A stretch of DNA of 16,351 nucleotides, from positions 1 to 16,351 of the forward strand of contig CAYFFE010000082.1 of assembly GCA_964342265.1 (NCBI GenBank), in the 5' to 3' direction. This DNA is from Halioxenophilus sp964342265 (GTDB taxonomy: Bacteria; Pseudomonadota; Gammaproteobacteria; Pseudomonadales; Cellvibrionaceae). Under the pieces are notes generated by a model that did not search any database, was not told where the DNA came from, and saw only the letters and a list, made by a program, of their open reading frames with translations. The translations under genes were made by a program, and so were the position numbers. This document shows, piece by piece, positions 7,096 through 14,016 of this stretch (positions are counted from its first letter, which is position 1; every line of letters starts with the position of its first letter).

Positions 7096-7566
7096 ATGCA
7101 ATTAATTCCCACCACCCTCGCCCACCTAGACGACCTAGAATCGATCGAACAATCCACCCAATTCAGTCCCTGGCCGCGGGCGGAGTTCGAACGCAGCCTA
7201 AACAGCAACCAGCGCATGGCGTGGACAGCGCTGGCAGCAGAACGGGTGATTGGTTTTGCGGTGTACAACATAATTGGCAGCGAAGCAGAATTATTGACGA
7301 TTAGTATCGCCCCGGATTGCCAAGGCCGCGGTCTCGGCCGGCAACTGTTGCAACAAACCTTAGCGCACCTTGAGTGTGATTCGGTATTTTTGGAAGTGCG
7401 CGAATCCAACACGTCCGCGCGCGGCTTGTACGAGAGCCTGGGGTTTAATGAAATTGGCCACCGAGCCCGGTATTACCCCGCCGCCAACGGCCGCGAAGAC
7501 GCCGTTATTTACGCCCTTGATCTCAAGTTACAGGCATTAATTGAGCCGTTTTTCGCCGACCTTTAA
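7096..7566 (+). CDS. rimI: Ribosomal protein S18 alanine N-acetyltransferase
   Basis: A 156-residue GNAT acetyltransferase; RimI acetylates the N-terminal alanine of ribosomal protein S18 using acetyl-CoA. The acetyl-CoA-binding motif CQGRGLGRQLL follows a beta-strand LLTISIAPD. The RimI-specific C-terminal part is clear: FLEVRESNTSARGLYESLGF, then RYYPAANGREDAVIYAL, nearly the E. coli pattern. The start is uncertain: ATG 7096 aligns with the E. coli N-terminus and leaves a 17-nt gap after holD, whereas ATG 7045 would add 17 unrelated residues and overlap holD by 34 nt. Neither has a strong SD, consistent with translation coupled to holD. Confidence 0.9.
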   Translation: MQLIPTTLAHLDDLESIEQSTQFSPWPRAEFERSLNSNQRMAWTALAAERVIGFAVYNIIGSEAELLTISIAPDCQGRGLGRQLLQQTLAHLECDSVFLEVRESNTSARGLYESLGFNEIGHRARYYPAANGREDAVIYALDLKLQALIEPFFADL

Positions 7567-7677
7567 TTGAAATCAAAGCGGATAAAACTAATAACATTTT
7601 TTTTGAATTAACCATTGAAATTTAGTGTCGTCGCTCTTAATTTAATAAGTGAACTCAGCAAAAAACAACGATGAACG

Positions 7678-7684
7678 AAGGAGG
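7678..7684 (+). promoter_or_regulatory. Strong SD fixing the hpf start
   Basis: AAGGAGG lies 9 nt before ATG 7694. A longer reading frame open from 7649 would add residues with no family match and place the SD inside the frame, so 7694 is the start. Confidence 0.7.
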
Positions 7685-7693
7685 CTCTGCACT

Positions 7694-8020
7694 ATGCAAG
7701 TCAATGTATCCTGTCAACACGCTGACCTCACCCCCGCCATGAAAGAAAAACTCAACGACAAACTGCAAAAAGTTGCCCGCCACTATCCCGAGCTGGAACA
7801 GGTGTCTGTGTGGTTTACGGTGGAACCCAAAGAACAAAGTGTGGAAATCGTAACCCAATACCACAAAACAACCATTGCGGTGAACGCTAAAAATCACAAT
7901 TTATACGCAGCCATTGCCAATGCCGCGAAAAAATTAGAGGCGGCGCTGGCTCACCGCGACGGGGTACTAAAAGCGCAGAGCCGAGCCAAACCCGATCCGG
8001 AATTATTGCAAAGTGCTTAA
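7694..8020 (+). CDS. hpf: Ribosome hibernation promoting factor family protein (Hpf/RaiA)
   Basis: A 108-residue protein of the S30AE (Hpf/RaiA) family, which binds in the decoding region of the 30S subunit and promotes or stabilises inactive ribosomes in stationary phase. The start MQVNVSC is followed by DLTPAMKEKLNDKLQKVA (first helix), a beta-sheet with FTVEPKEQSVEIVTQY, then NLYAAIANAAKKLEAAL (second helix), with the usual family spacing. It is slightly longer than E. coli Hpf (95) and lacks the C-terminal dimerisation domain of long Hpf, so it is a short-type factor. It stands apart from rpoN/ptsN, where hpf often sits, in its own unit: a 127-nt leader (a weak TTGAAA, 7615-7620, precedes it) and a strong terminator. 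Confidence 0.88.
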   Translation: MQVNVSCQHADLTPAMKEKLNDKLQKVARHYPELEQVSVWFTVEPKEQSVEIVTQYHKTTIAVNAKNHNLYAAIANAAKKLEAALAHRDGVLKAQSRAKPDPELLQSA

Positions 8021-8030
8021 TTAATGTTTT

Positions 8031-8065
8031 AGAAACCTCTGAGTGCATCAGAGGTTTCTTTAATT
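8031..8065 (+). terminator. Intrinsic terminator of hpf
   Basis: AGAAACCTCTGA (8031-8042) pairs perfectly over 12 bp with TCAGAGGTTTCT (8048-8059) around loop GTGCA, followed by TTTAATT. It sits 10 nt after the hpf stop. Its inner arms equal those of the hairpin at 29-55. Confidence 0.85.
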
Positions 8066-8157
8066 ATTCGATGTATTTACAATTAAATTTAATATACGAA
8101 TTACACTAATTAAAAAATAAAACGACCAATCTGGAAATCTGGAAATCAGAAAAACAA

Positions 8158-8184
8158 AAAAAGCAGGCGTTATGCCTGCTTTTT
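8158..8184 (-). terminator. Intrinsic terminator of cysH, probably bidirectional
   Basis: AAGCAGGC (8161-8168) pairs with GCCTGCTT (8174-8181) around GTTAT, with extra flanking A-T pairs. Read on the minus strand the stem is followed by a long T-run (complement of 8151-8162), ideal for cysH, which ends at 8210. On the plus strand it ends in TTTT and would also back up the hpf terminator. Confidence 0.85.
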
Positions 8185-8209
8185 ACCGCTTATTTAAAAG
8201 CTAATTAAA

Positions 8210-8839
8210 TTATCCGACGTGCAATCCGCACTCGCGATTTTTTAACACTTTAGTCGGGTCGTAATAGTCTTCCTCGTTGGGCAGACCTTTTTCGTACAGA
8301 TATTCTTCCATGTCGAGCTCGCTCCAATAAAACACGGGCGCGACTTTCACAATGCCGGTTTTGCCATCCACAGTAACCACATCTAAGGAATCGCGAAACG
8401 GCGTTTGCTCTTTGCGAATAGCGGTTAACCACATCTGAGGTTGATGCGTAGCCATGGCACGGTTAAACGGCTCCAGTTTTACCTCTTCGGTAAAGACATT
8501 GTGCGCTTGCTCATCGCTGATATCCGGTATGCCGCCCAACACCGCCGCACGACGCTTAGCGGTTACACGCGGCGTAAAGTAATCCACTTTAAGATCGAGT
8601 TTGCGCGTCAGCTCATCGGCAAAGCGGTAGGTGGCATCGGTGTTGTAGCCGTGATCCACACACACCACCGGCATACCCGGCGCTTGCTCGTAGACCATGT
8701 TCAGCAAAACGGCTTCGAATGGTCCAAAATTGGTGGTAACAATGGTTTTTTGATCCAGCGACAAGGCCCAGCGTATGATTTCATCCGGGTGAGCATCGCG
8801 AAGCTTCGCGTTGACTTGATCCAAATCGATGTCGATCAT
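8210..8839 (-). CDS. cysH: Phosphoadenylyl-sulfate (PAPS) reductase family protein, short form
   Basis: A 209-residue PAPS/APS reductase. In sulfate assimilation this enzyme reduces activated sulfate to sulfite using thioredoxin or glutaredoxin. Visible parts are VTTNFGPFEAVLL (34-46) in the nucleotide-binding fold, CVDHGYNTDATYRF (60-73), KLEPFNRAM (121-129), IRKEQTPFR (141-149), and the catalytic ECGLH with Cys204 near the C-terminus. There are no paired cysteines of the [4Fe-4S] APS-reductase type, so PAPS is the likelier substrate. It is shorter than E. coli CysH (244): the segment carrying SVGDTHTT before ECGLH is absent and replaced by DYYDPTKVLKNR. ATG 8839 is chosen because GGAG lies 9 nt upstream; a GTG at 8872 is the alternative. 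It diverges from the flavodoxin-like gene across about 200 bp. Confidence 0.86.
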   Translation of the reverse strand: MIDIDLDQVNAKLRDAHPDEIIRWALSLDQKTIVTTNFGPFEAVLLNMVYEQAPGMPVVCVDHGYNTDATYRFADELTRKLDLKVDYFTPRVTAKRRAAVLGGIPDISDEQAHNVFTEEVKLEPFNRAMATHQPQMWLTAIRKEQTPFRDSLDVVTVDGKTGIVKVAPVFYWSELDMEEYLYEKGLPNEEDYYDPTKVLKNRECGLHVG

Positions 8840-8848
8840 GTTGTTTAT

Positions 8849-8852
8849 CTCC
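8849..8852 (-). promoter_or_regulatory. SD deciding the cysH start
   Basis: GGAG on the minus strand, 9 nt before ATG 8839. It would lie inside the coding frame if GTG 8872 were used, so the shorter protein is preferred. Confidence 0.55.
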
Positions 8853-8902
8853 GGTAACTCTGGACCAAACACTGATCAAATACAGAATAAGGCCCACTGA
8901 CA

Positions 8903-8947
8903 TAAGTGCTTTTTTGCGTTCATCAAGGCGCGCTAGTCTAGCACTTA
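8903..8947. promoter_or_regulatory. Dyads in the cysH / flavodoxin divergent region
   Basis: TAAGTGCT (8903-8910) and AGCACTTA (8940-8947) form a perfect 8-bp inverted repeat, 37 bp centre to centre. A second palindrome, GCTAGTCTAGC (8932-8942), overlaps the right arm. They lie upstream of both divergent genes and could be operator sites or simply fold. I could not place convincing -35/-10 boxes for either gene. Confidence 0.35.
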
Positions 8948-9041
8948 AGCCCCAGCGAGAGTAGTTAAGCCATTCTCCAGAGGGCGGGATTATTAGATTT
9001 TTTCATTCATCCATACTGCCTAATAGTTATGAAAAACCGCT

Positions 9042-9503
9042 ATGAAAAACGTTTTACTTGTAGCACACGCACCATCGCCTAATACCCAACACATGGCCGA
9101 AGCGGTTATGGCCGGGCTGCAACACCCGGATCTGGAAGACATTCAAGCCAAATGGCTGAAACCGCTGGAAGCCGAGAGCGACGACGTTATTAACTGCGAC
9201 GGCATTATCCTCGGTACTACGGAAAACCTGGGTTATATGTCTGGTGCGCTAAAGGATTTTTTCGATCGCACCTATTACCCCTGCCTGGAAGTTTGCCAAG
9301 GCAAACCGCTGGCGTTTTATATTCGCGCGGGCCAAGACGGCACCGGCACCTTGCGGGCCATCAACAGCATTACCACGGGCTTAAAATGGCGCCAAGCCAT
9401 CGAGCCACTCACCTGTCGCGGCAGCTGGCAGGATAGCTTTTTGGAGCAGTGCGAAGAATTGGGCACCACCTTTGGCGCCGGCATTGAGGCGGGCGTTTTT
9501 TGA
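9042..9503 (+). CDS. Flavodoxin-fold NAD(P)H-dependent FMN reductase-like protein
   Basis: A 153-residue protein with a flavodoxin-like fold. VLLVAHAPSPNTQHMAEAV (4-22) is the first strand plus the FMN phosphate-binding loop. CDGIILGTTENLGYMSGALK (52-71) is the second FMN-contacting loop, with the Gly-Tyr-Met-Ser-Gly pattern seen in WrbA/NADPH-dependent FMN reductases. PLAFYIRAGQDGTGTLRAI (89-107) is the following strand and loop. It probably transfers electrons from NAD(P)H to an unknown acceptor in the cytoplasm. No strong SD precedes ATG 9042. TATGAAAAAC occurs twice (9028-9037 and 9041-9050), giving an out-of-frame decoy ATG at 9029. The stop overlaps the start of the phosphodiesterase frame (TTGA), indicating coupled translation. 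Confidence 0.8.
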   Translation: MKNVLLVAHAPSPNTQHMAEAVMAGLQHPDLEDIQAKWLKPLEAESDDVINCDGIILGTTENLGYMSGALKDFFDRTYYPCLEVCQGKPLAFYIRAGQDGTGTLRAINSITTGLKWRQAIEPLTCRGSWQDSFLEQCEELGTTFGAGIEAGVF

Positions 9504-10218
9504 CGGGCACTCCACTCGCCCCAAAGCCGCTGTGTATCGCTCATCGCGGCGGCCCAGGCGATGATCCTAAGCTCGAAAACACCCTGGCGGCGATTGATCT
9601 GAGCGCAAGCTTAGGCGTGGCTGCCATTGAGATTGATGTGTGGCTCATCGAAGGCGAGCTTATTGCGTTTCACGATCGGCGCTTGGGTCGCTGCATTGCC
9701 GGTAGCGAATTAATTCACCATTTACCCTTGGCCGAGCTTTACCGCCGGGCAAAAAACGCCGGCATCACGCTCGCCACACTCGGCGAAATTATTGACTGCA
9801 TTGGCGGCCGAGCACAATTAAACATAGAAATAAAAGGCCCGAATTGGCCGCGCACACCGTTTGCCAAATTATTGAGCAACACGTGAACGCCGGCGTTCGC
9901 CAATTTGATGATTTTGCCGTTTCAAGCTTTGATCACCCACAAATATTAACGTGCTTAAAGCGTTTGCCCGAGGTTAAACGAGGATTGCTGTGGTGCGGTA
10001 TACCGCTGGATATTGCAACCCCGAGCCACGCGGTAAAAGCTTCTTTTGTGGGCTTGAGTTTGGATTTTATTAATTCATCGATCATCAACCACTGCCAAGC
10101 GCGAGGTTTGCAAACATGGGTTTATACAGCCAATGCGCTGGAGGATTTTAAGCTTTTACAGGAATGGGGCGTGGACGGAATTTTTACGGATTATCCGAAG
10201 CGGCTGTTGGATTTCTAG
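9500..10218 (+). pseudogene. Glycerophosphodiester phosphodiesterase, split by one frameshift
   Basis: Two adjoining frames make one GDPD enzyme (hydrolysis of glycerophosphodiesters to glycerol-3-phosphate and an alcohol), about 239 residues, close to E. coli UgpQ. Frame one (9500-9886) carries AHRGG, ENTLAA, EIDVWL, FHDRRLGR and LNIEIKGPN. The match stops near 9843, then continues in the -1 frame (9844-10218) with AAHTVCQIIEQH, SSFDHPQ, GLQTWVYTAN and GVDGIFTDYP. All expected motifs survive, and one lost base near 9842-9846 (for example AATTTGG to AATTGG) would explain it; restoring it gives GPNLAAHTV. No slippery heptamer is visible. It could be a recent pseudogene or a sequence error. The start is TTG 9500 overlapping the upstream stop, with GAGG 10 nt before it. 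Confidence 0.82.
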
Positions 10219-10287
10219 CGCAATAAAAATCGAAAACACAGTGTAAGACACCCACTTAAAACGCCGCTGAATCGATCATTTATTGCG
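10219..10287. repeat. 9-bp inverted repeat between convergent genes
   Basis: CGCAATAAA (10219-10227) is the reverse complement of TTTATTGCG (10279-10287). It brackets the gap between the phosphodiesterase stop and the stop of the thioredoxin-domain gene. The arms are AT-rich with a 51-nt loop and no T-run, so function as a terminator is doubtful; no better terminator is visible in this gap. Confidence 0.3.
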
Positions 10288-12406
10288 TCATATCGCCCGT
10301 GGTTACCGGCTGGGACAACAACGCCACCTCGATGGCCGATAACAATTCTGGCAAACTTTCGTACTCGGCCTGATCTTCGCCCACACACAACAGCGCACGT
10401 GTTTCAGCAAACTCCATGTCCTCATTGCCGGGCTCTTCTAGCACCGCGTAGCAGTGCACGCGATTGATGAATTGATCCACGACCTGACGACGCCACTGAC
10501 TGGCGTTCTCTCCGGTGAGCATGACTTGAATGGGGTGATTCAATTCTTCCAGCGCTTGCAGCAGGCTATCGTGCAAATCCGGCTGCGCCTCAACCGAGGG
10601 CCAGAGTGCAGAAATAATACGCTCAGATACCTGAGTGTATTTTTCTTCCGAGGATAAATGACCCAGGCGCGCAAACGCACGAGCGGCCACACCATTGCCC
10701 GATGGCGTGACCCGATCGTAAATGGGCTTGGCGCGGTGAATCAAAAGCTCGTGCTCGTGGCTGGTAAAATACATGCCGCCAGAATGGGAATCGTCGAACA
10801 GCTCGATAATTAGATCGGCGATTTCCACCAGAAGCTTAAAGTCTTGGTCTCGCCATTGCACTTCTAAGCATTCCAGCAGGGCATCCATTAGAAAGGCGTA
10901 ATCGTCTAAAAAGCCCAAAACTTTGGTTTGGCCGTCTCGCCACGTCGCATACAAGCGGCCATCGCGCCAGAGGTTGTGGGAGATAAAATCCACGCAGCGC
11001 AAAGCCGCACTGGCCAGCAGAGGATCATCCAATAAGCGCCCGGCAATGGCCAAGCCACGTGCGGCCAAAGCATTGCTGGATGCCAATACTTTGTCGTCGT
11101 GCTCTGGTTGCAGACGCTTTTTACGCGCTGCACCCAGTTTGGAGATCGCGGTGCGATAGGCCTTGTGCACTTCCACTTCGGCAACACCCAGTTGATCGAC
11201 CACCTCAGCCACCCGGCCGACGACCTGCAAATGCCACAAGCCAAAAAAGTTGGGCATGCCTTCCCAGCGGCAGAGAATTTTCATAACCGCGTATTCGCGC
11301 TCGCTGAGGATGCTTTTTAACTCTTCTTTCTGCCAGCAGTAATAAGCGCCCTCCCCCCAAGCAGTATCGGAATCGAGGGAACTGTAAAAACCGCCCTCGC
11401 CGTTGGACATTTCTGTGTTCATCCACTGAGCAATGCCGCGCGCGGTTTTGGCAAATAAGCTGGAGTTTAACGCCTTGGAGGCTTCGGCGTAGATGGCCAA
11501 CAAGCTGGCGTTGTCGTAGAGCATTTTTTCGAAATGCGGAATGGACCACTGATTATCGGTGGAGTAGCGGAAAAACCCGCCCGAAACAATATCGCGAATA
11601 CCGCCACGAGCCATCATCATTAAGGTTAAGTGCAAATGTTGTCGAGCGCGTGTTGCCAGGCCTGTGGCTTCGCGGCTGGCGACTAACAAGCGCTGCAATT
11701 GGAAAGGCAGTGCAAATTTGGGAGCGGAGCCAAAACCACCGTACTGGCGATCGGCAATAGCGAGCAGGCCTTTTACCGCATCGCGCAGTGGCCCTAGGTG
11801 CACCGAGCTAAGCTCTTTAGGTGTGGCCAGCGGCAAATCCAACTGCTCGAAGCCCAGGCGCACCTGATCGATCATGCCCTCAAACTGCTCCCGATCACCG
11901 TGGAAGAAATTGAGCACACGATCCATTAAATCGATAAAGCCCAATTGCACGCTGTTGGATTCGGGCGGGTAATAGGTGCCTACCACAAACGGGTATTGCG
12001 TTTGTGGACACAAAAACACCGACAGCGGCCAACCACCGGCCTGACCGCACAACAGCTGATGACCGGTTTGGTAGATGTCGTCGAGATCGGGGCGCTCTTC
12101 GCGGTCGACTTTAATACAAATAAAATTGTCGTTGAGTTCGGCAACAACTTGCGGATGGCTGAAGGTTTCGGTCGCCATAACTTTGCACCAGTGGTTGGTG
12201 CTGTAACCAATAGACAGGAATATGGGCTTGCCAGCCGTGGCCGCGGCTTCAAGCACCTCGGGACACCAGGTCTGCCAATTGACCGGGTTGTCTTTGTGCT
12301 GAAGAAGATAGGGACTCGATTCTTCAGCGAGTGAATTGGAGAGGGGGATCATACCTGCTTCCTGACCAGACGCGCGCGATTGCAATGGGATTACTGTGGA
12401 TTCCAT
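10280..12406 (-). CDS. yyaL: Thioredoxin domain-containing protein, YyaL/DUF255 (SPATA20-like) family
   Basis: A 708-residue protein with the two-part layout of this family. The N-terminal thioredoxin-like domain has SLAEESSPYLLQHKDNPVNW (25-44), SIGYSTNHWCKVM (65-77), KVDREERPDLD and GGWPLSVFL. It is followed by an (alpha/alpha)6 barrel resembling N-acylglucosamine epimerases and unsaturated glucuronyl hydrolases: GGFGSAPKF, GGFFRYSTD, PHFEKMLYDNA, LDSDT and DDKVLASSNAL. The biochemical role of the family is unsettled. An oddity: the usual CHWC redox motif reads NHWC (71-74), leaving only Cys74. The start is ATG 12406 because AAGGAAG (12417-12411) sits 4 nt upstream; an in-frame ATG at 12424 is the alternative. 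It is convergent with the phosphodiesterase and separated by 193 bp from the lipoprotein gene. Confidence 0.88.
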   Translation of the reverse strand: MESTVIPLQSRASGQEAGMIPLSNSLAEESSPYLLQHKDNPVNWQTWCPEVLEAAATAGKPIFLSIGYSTNHWCKVMATETFSHPQVVAELNDNFICIKVDREERPDLDDIYQTGHQLLCGQAGGWPLSVFLCPQTQYPFVVGTYYPPESNSVQLGFIDLMDRVLNFFHGDREQFEGMIDQVRLGFEQLDLPLATPKELSSVHLGPLRDAVKGLLAIADRQYGGFGSAPKFALPFQLQRLLVASREATGLATRARQHLHLTLMMMARGGIRDIVSGGFFRYSTDNQWSIPHFEKMLYDNASLLAIYAEASKALNSSLFAKTARGIAQWMNTEMSNGEGGFYSSLDSDTAWGEGAYYCWQKEELKSILSEREYAVMKILCRWEGMPNFFGLWHLQVVGRVAEVVDQLGVAEVEVHKAYRTAISKLGAARKKRLQPEHDDKVLASSNALAARGLAIAGRLLDDPLLASAALRCVDFISHNLWRDGRLYATWRDGQTKVLGFLDDYAFLMDALLECLEVQWRDQDFKLLVEIADLIIELFDDSHSGGMYFTSHEHELLIHRAKPIYDRVTPSGNGVAARAFARLGHLSSEEKYTQVSERIISALWPSVEAQPDLHDSLLQALEELNHPIQVMLTGENASQWRRQVVDQFINRVHCYAVLEEPGNEDMEFAETRALLCVGEDQAEYESLPELLSAIEVALLSQPVTTGDMTQ

Positions 12407-12410
12407 CGCA

Positions 12411-12417
12411 CTTCCTT
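12411..12417 (-). promoter_or_regulatory. SD deciding the start of the thioredoxin-domain gene
   Basis: AAGGAAG on the minus strand lies 4 nt before ATG 12406, so Met at 12406 rather than the in-frame ATG at 12424 is the likely start. Confidence 0.55.
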
Positions 12418-12450
12418 CATACATGACTTATTAGCAAAGCCTGAGGAAAA

Positions 12451-12479
12451 TTTCTGCTCGCAATTTCCTTTTATGTCAA
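12451..12479 (-). promoter_or_regulatory. Possible promoter of the thioredoxin-domain gene
   Basis: A perfect -35 TTGACA on the minus strand (12479-12474) is followed after 17-18 nt by the weak -10 CAGAAA or AGAAAT. It would start transcription some 35-45 nt before the start codon. Only the -35 is convincing. Confidence 0.3.
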
Positions 12480-12599
12480 CTGGTTCAAAGAATTTTGTTG
12501 TTTGTGGTTTTGACTAAATTCCATTTTTGTACCCATAACATTTATACCCCACTGTCGGGTTCATCCCAGCGCCAACTGAACCACAATGGCTGCCAGTAA

Positions 12600-13658
12600 T
12601 CAACTACCTGGCATTAAACCACATTGCTGTAACAGAGACTGCCAATGGCGTGTGTGTTCTCGTAACAAATCCTTAAATTGAATCCAATGACTGTGACCGT
12701 TGGCCACATTCCAGCTTTGCGCCCAATATTCATCAAAAACCGCCGGCTTTTGGCCGTCGGCTGGACTGGTGAGGTATTGTATTTTGTTAACTTCTGAAAT
12801 AACACTGTCACCTTGTTGGTAAATACGAGCCAAATACGGTTGCACCTGGCCAATGTAGTACTTTAAAAAAACATTGTGCATGATGTCTCCAGCGCGATTG
12901 CTTTGCCCCTTGAAACACAACGGCCTCCCCTCCAATCGGGCAGCCTGCATGGCGTTGAGCACCTCCAACTCGGCATTAACCATCAACAAAGTGGCCATTA
13001 GCTGGCCCAGCCAGTTTTCGGCACCGATAACCTGATAAGCCGACTCTAAATCATCGCCCGGAGCTATATCGGCGCTGTGCCAGCGATCCAACAACCAGCG
13101 CAAACGGGCCAAGGCATCCACCAGCTCGCCGGGCTTGGGATCATCCAAGCCAATGGGCCCGGCCGACTGAGAAAACAACTGCTGGAACTCCCGACTGGCG
13201 AAGGTGGCGTTCCAGGTAACCAACCGGCGCTCGGCGACTTTGCTATCGATGGCTGCCTGCAACTTTGCTTGCAATTGCACATAATCCGGATCCGCCAGCA
13301 GTTGCTGCAAACACTCCCGTCCGGCCACAATAAAGCGCGCCTCGTACAACCACTGCTGCGAGTGACTCATCACTCGACCAAGGCTGGAATTGCGCTCACC
13401 GATAATACGCTGCACACGGCAGGGACTGAGTTTTAAAAACTCCAGCAAATCCAATTGAGACGATGCCTGGCTAAGCGTTAACGCCCGACGCTTGGGGTAG
13501 CGAACAAAGTCGATGATTCTTGGCTCTTGTTTATCCACATCCAACACACGAGCCAAACGAGCGCGGTAATCGGCCAATAGGCTTTTTTCGGGGGAGTGGG
13601 ATTCGCAGCCGAGCAGCAAAACACAACCGCTCAGCCAAACCAACAAGTGGATTTTCAT
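12600..13658 (-). CDS. DUF3080 family lipoprotein
   Basis: A 352-residue predicted lipoprotein. The N-terminus MKIHLLVWLSGCVLLLGCES has a short positive end, a hydrophobic core and the lipobox LLGC with Cys18, so it should be anchored in the membrane facing the periplasm. The rest is largely helical, beginning LLADYRARLARVLDV, with RYPKRRAL and LSPCRVQRIIGERNSSLG, and Cys residues near both ends. These are features of DUF3080, a family common in Gammaproteobacteria and without an assigned function. The TTAGG element before ATG 13658 supports the start. It precedes the thioredoxin-domain gene on the same strand, but the 193-bp gap argues for separate units. No terminator T-run is seen after its stop. 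Confidence 0.82.
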   Translation of the reverse strand: MKIHLLVWLSGCVLLLGCESHSPEKSLLADYRARLARVLDVDKQEPRIIDFVRYPKRRALTLSQASSQLDLLEFLKLSPCRVQRIIGERNSSLGRVMSHSQQWLYEARFIVAGRECLQQLLADPDYVQLQAKLQAAIDSKVAERRLVTWNATFASREFQQLFSQSAGPIGLDDPKPGELVDALARLRWLLDRWHSADIAPGDDLESAYQVIGAENWLGQLMATLLMVNAELEVLNAMQAARLEGRPLCFKGQSNRAGDIMHNVFLKYYIGQVQPYLARIYQQGDSVISEVNKIQYLTSPADGQKPAVFDEYWAQSWNVANGHSHWIQFKDLLREHTRHWQSLLQQCGLMPGS

Positions 13659-13797
13659 TCAATACCTAACCAACAACCAATACCTGCGAATCGGGCCATT
13701 CTACAGAAATCACGCTACTGCAGTTGACTGCCTTAAGCTTTCTACAAAATTACACGCGACCTCTATATGGCTATATCGCGAATAGGTCGTTCCCTTG

Positions 13798-13890
13798 ATG
13801 CTCAAAAGCGTTAGAGACTTTATTTGCGCAATATTTCAAGTTAAAAAATCGATTTGCGAATTGTTCCAACGGTTTTTTTACCTCGATTAA
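13798..13890 (+). CDS. Possible 30-residue peptide with an internal repeat
   Basis: An open frame from ATG 13798 to TAA 13888-13890 encodes 30 residues: MLKSVRDFICAIFQVKK followed by SICELFQRFFYLD. The segments ICAIFQ and ICELFQ are ten codons apart, and their DNA matches at 14 of 18 bases, with conservative codon changes. The peptide is amphipathic and Phe/Cys-rich, reminiscent of small membrane-active peptides, but no family is recognised. The only SD-like element, AGG at 13784-13786, lies in the right arm of an upstream dyad, 11 nt from the ATG. It may equally be chance. Confidence 0.2.
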   Translation: MLKSVRDFICAIFQVKKSICELFQRFFYLD

Positions 13891-14005
13891 ATCAGCTCTT
13901 TTTAAATAGCTGCCAAGCGGATAGTATGGACAATCTCGCCAGACTCTTTAAATACGCTCGTTTTTTCAGCTACGACGACTTCTGTATTTTACGTATAGAA
14001 GTTTC

Positions 14006-14011
14006 AGGGAG
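14006..14011 (+). promoter_or_regulatory. SD of the transglutaminase-like gene
   Basis: AGGGAG lies 5 nt before ATG 14017 (AGGGAGTTTTTATG), confirming that start. Confidence 0.6.
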
Positions 14012-14016
14012 TTTTT

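Larger units (their letters stand above)
13659..14016. other. 358-bp divergent intergenic region with repeats and a possible small ORF
   Basis: No established gene is visible between the DUF3080 and transglutaminase starts. It contains TTGACT (13724-13729), a good -35 whose spaced -10 (AAATTA) is poor; a dyad CGACCT/AGGTCG (13757-13789); an open frame of 30 codons (13798-13890) built on a 10-codon repeat; and two similar AT boxes, CTTTTTAAATAG and CTCTTTAAATAC (near 13898 and 13944). TGGACA (13927-13932) spaced 15-16 nt from TTAAAT/TAAATA could be the transglutaminase promoter. The length suggests regulation or a small transcript. Confidence 0.45.

Noticed and set aside
7045..7566. Longer rimI with start at 7045
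   Set aside because: It adds 17 residues without counterpart in RimI and overlaps holD by 34 nt; ATG 7096 aligns with the family N-terminus.
8131..8146. Tandem copy of CTGGAAAT between the hpf and cysH terminators
   Set aside because: Two 8-bp units in AT-rich spacer; too short and isolated to assign meaning.
9839..9850. Programmed -1 frameshift in the phosphodiesterase
   Set aside because: The required shift direction fits, but no X-XXY-YYZ heptamer or following hairpin is visible at the junction; a lost base is simpler.
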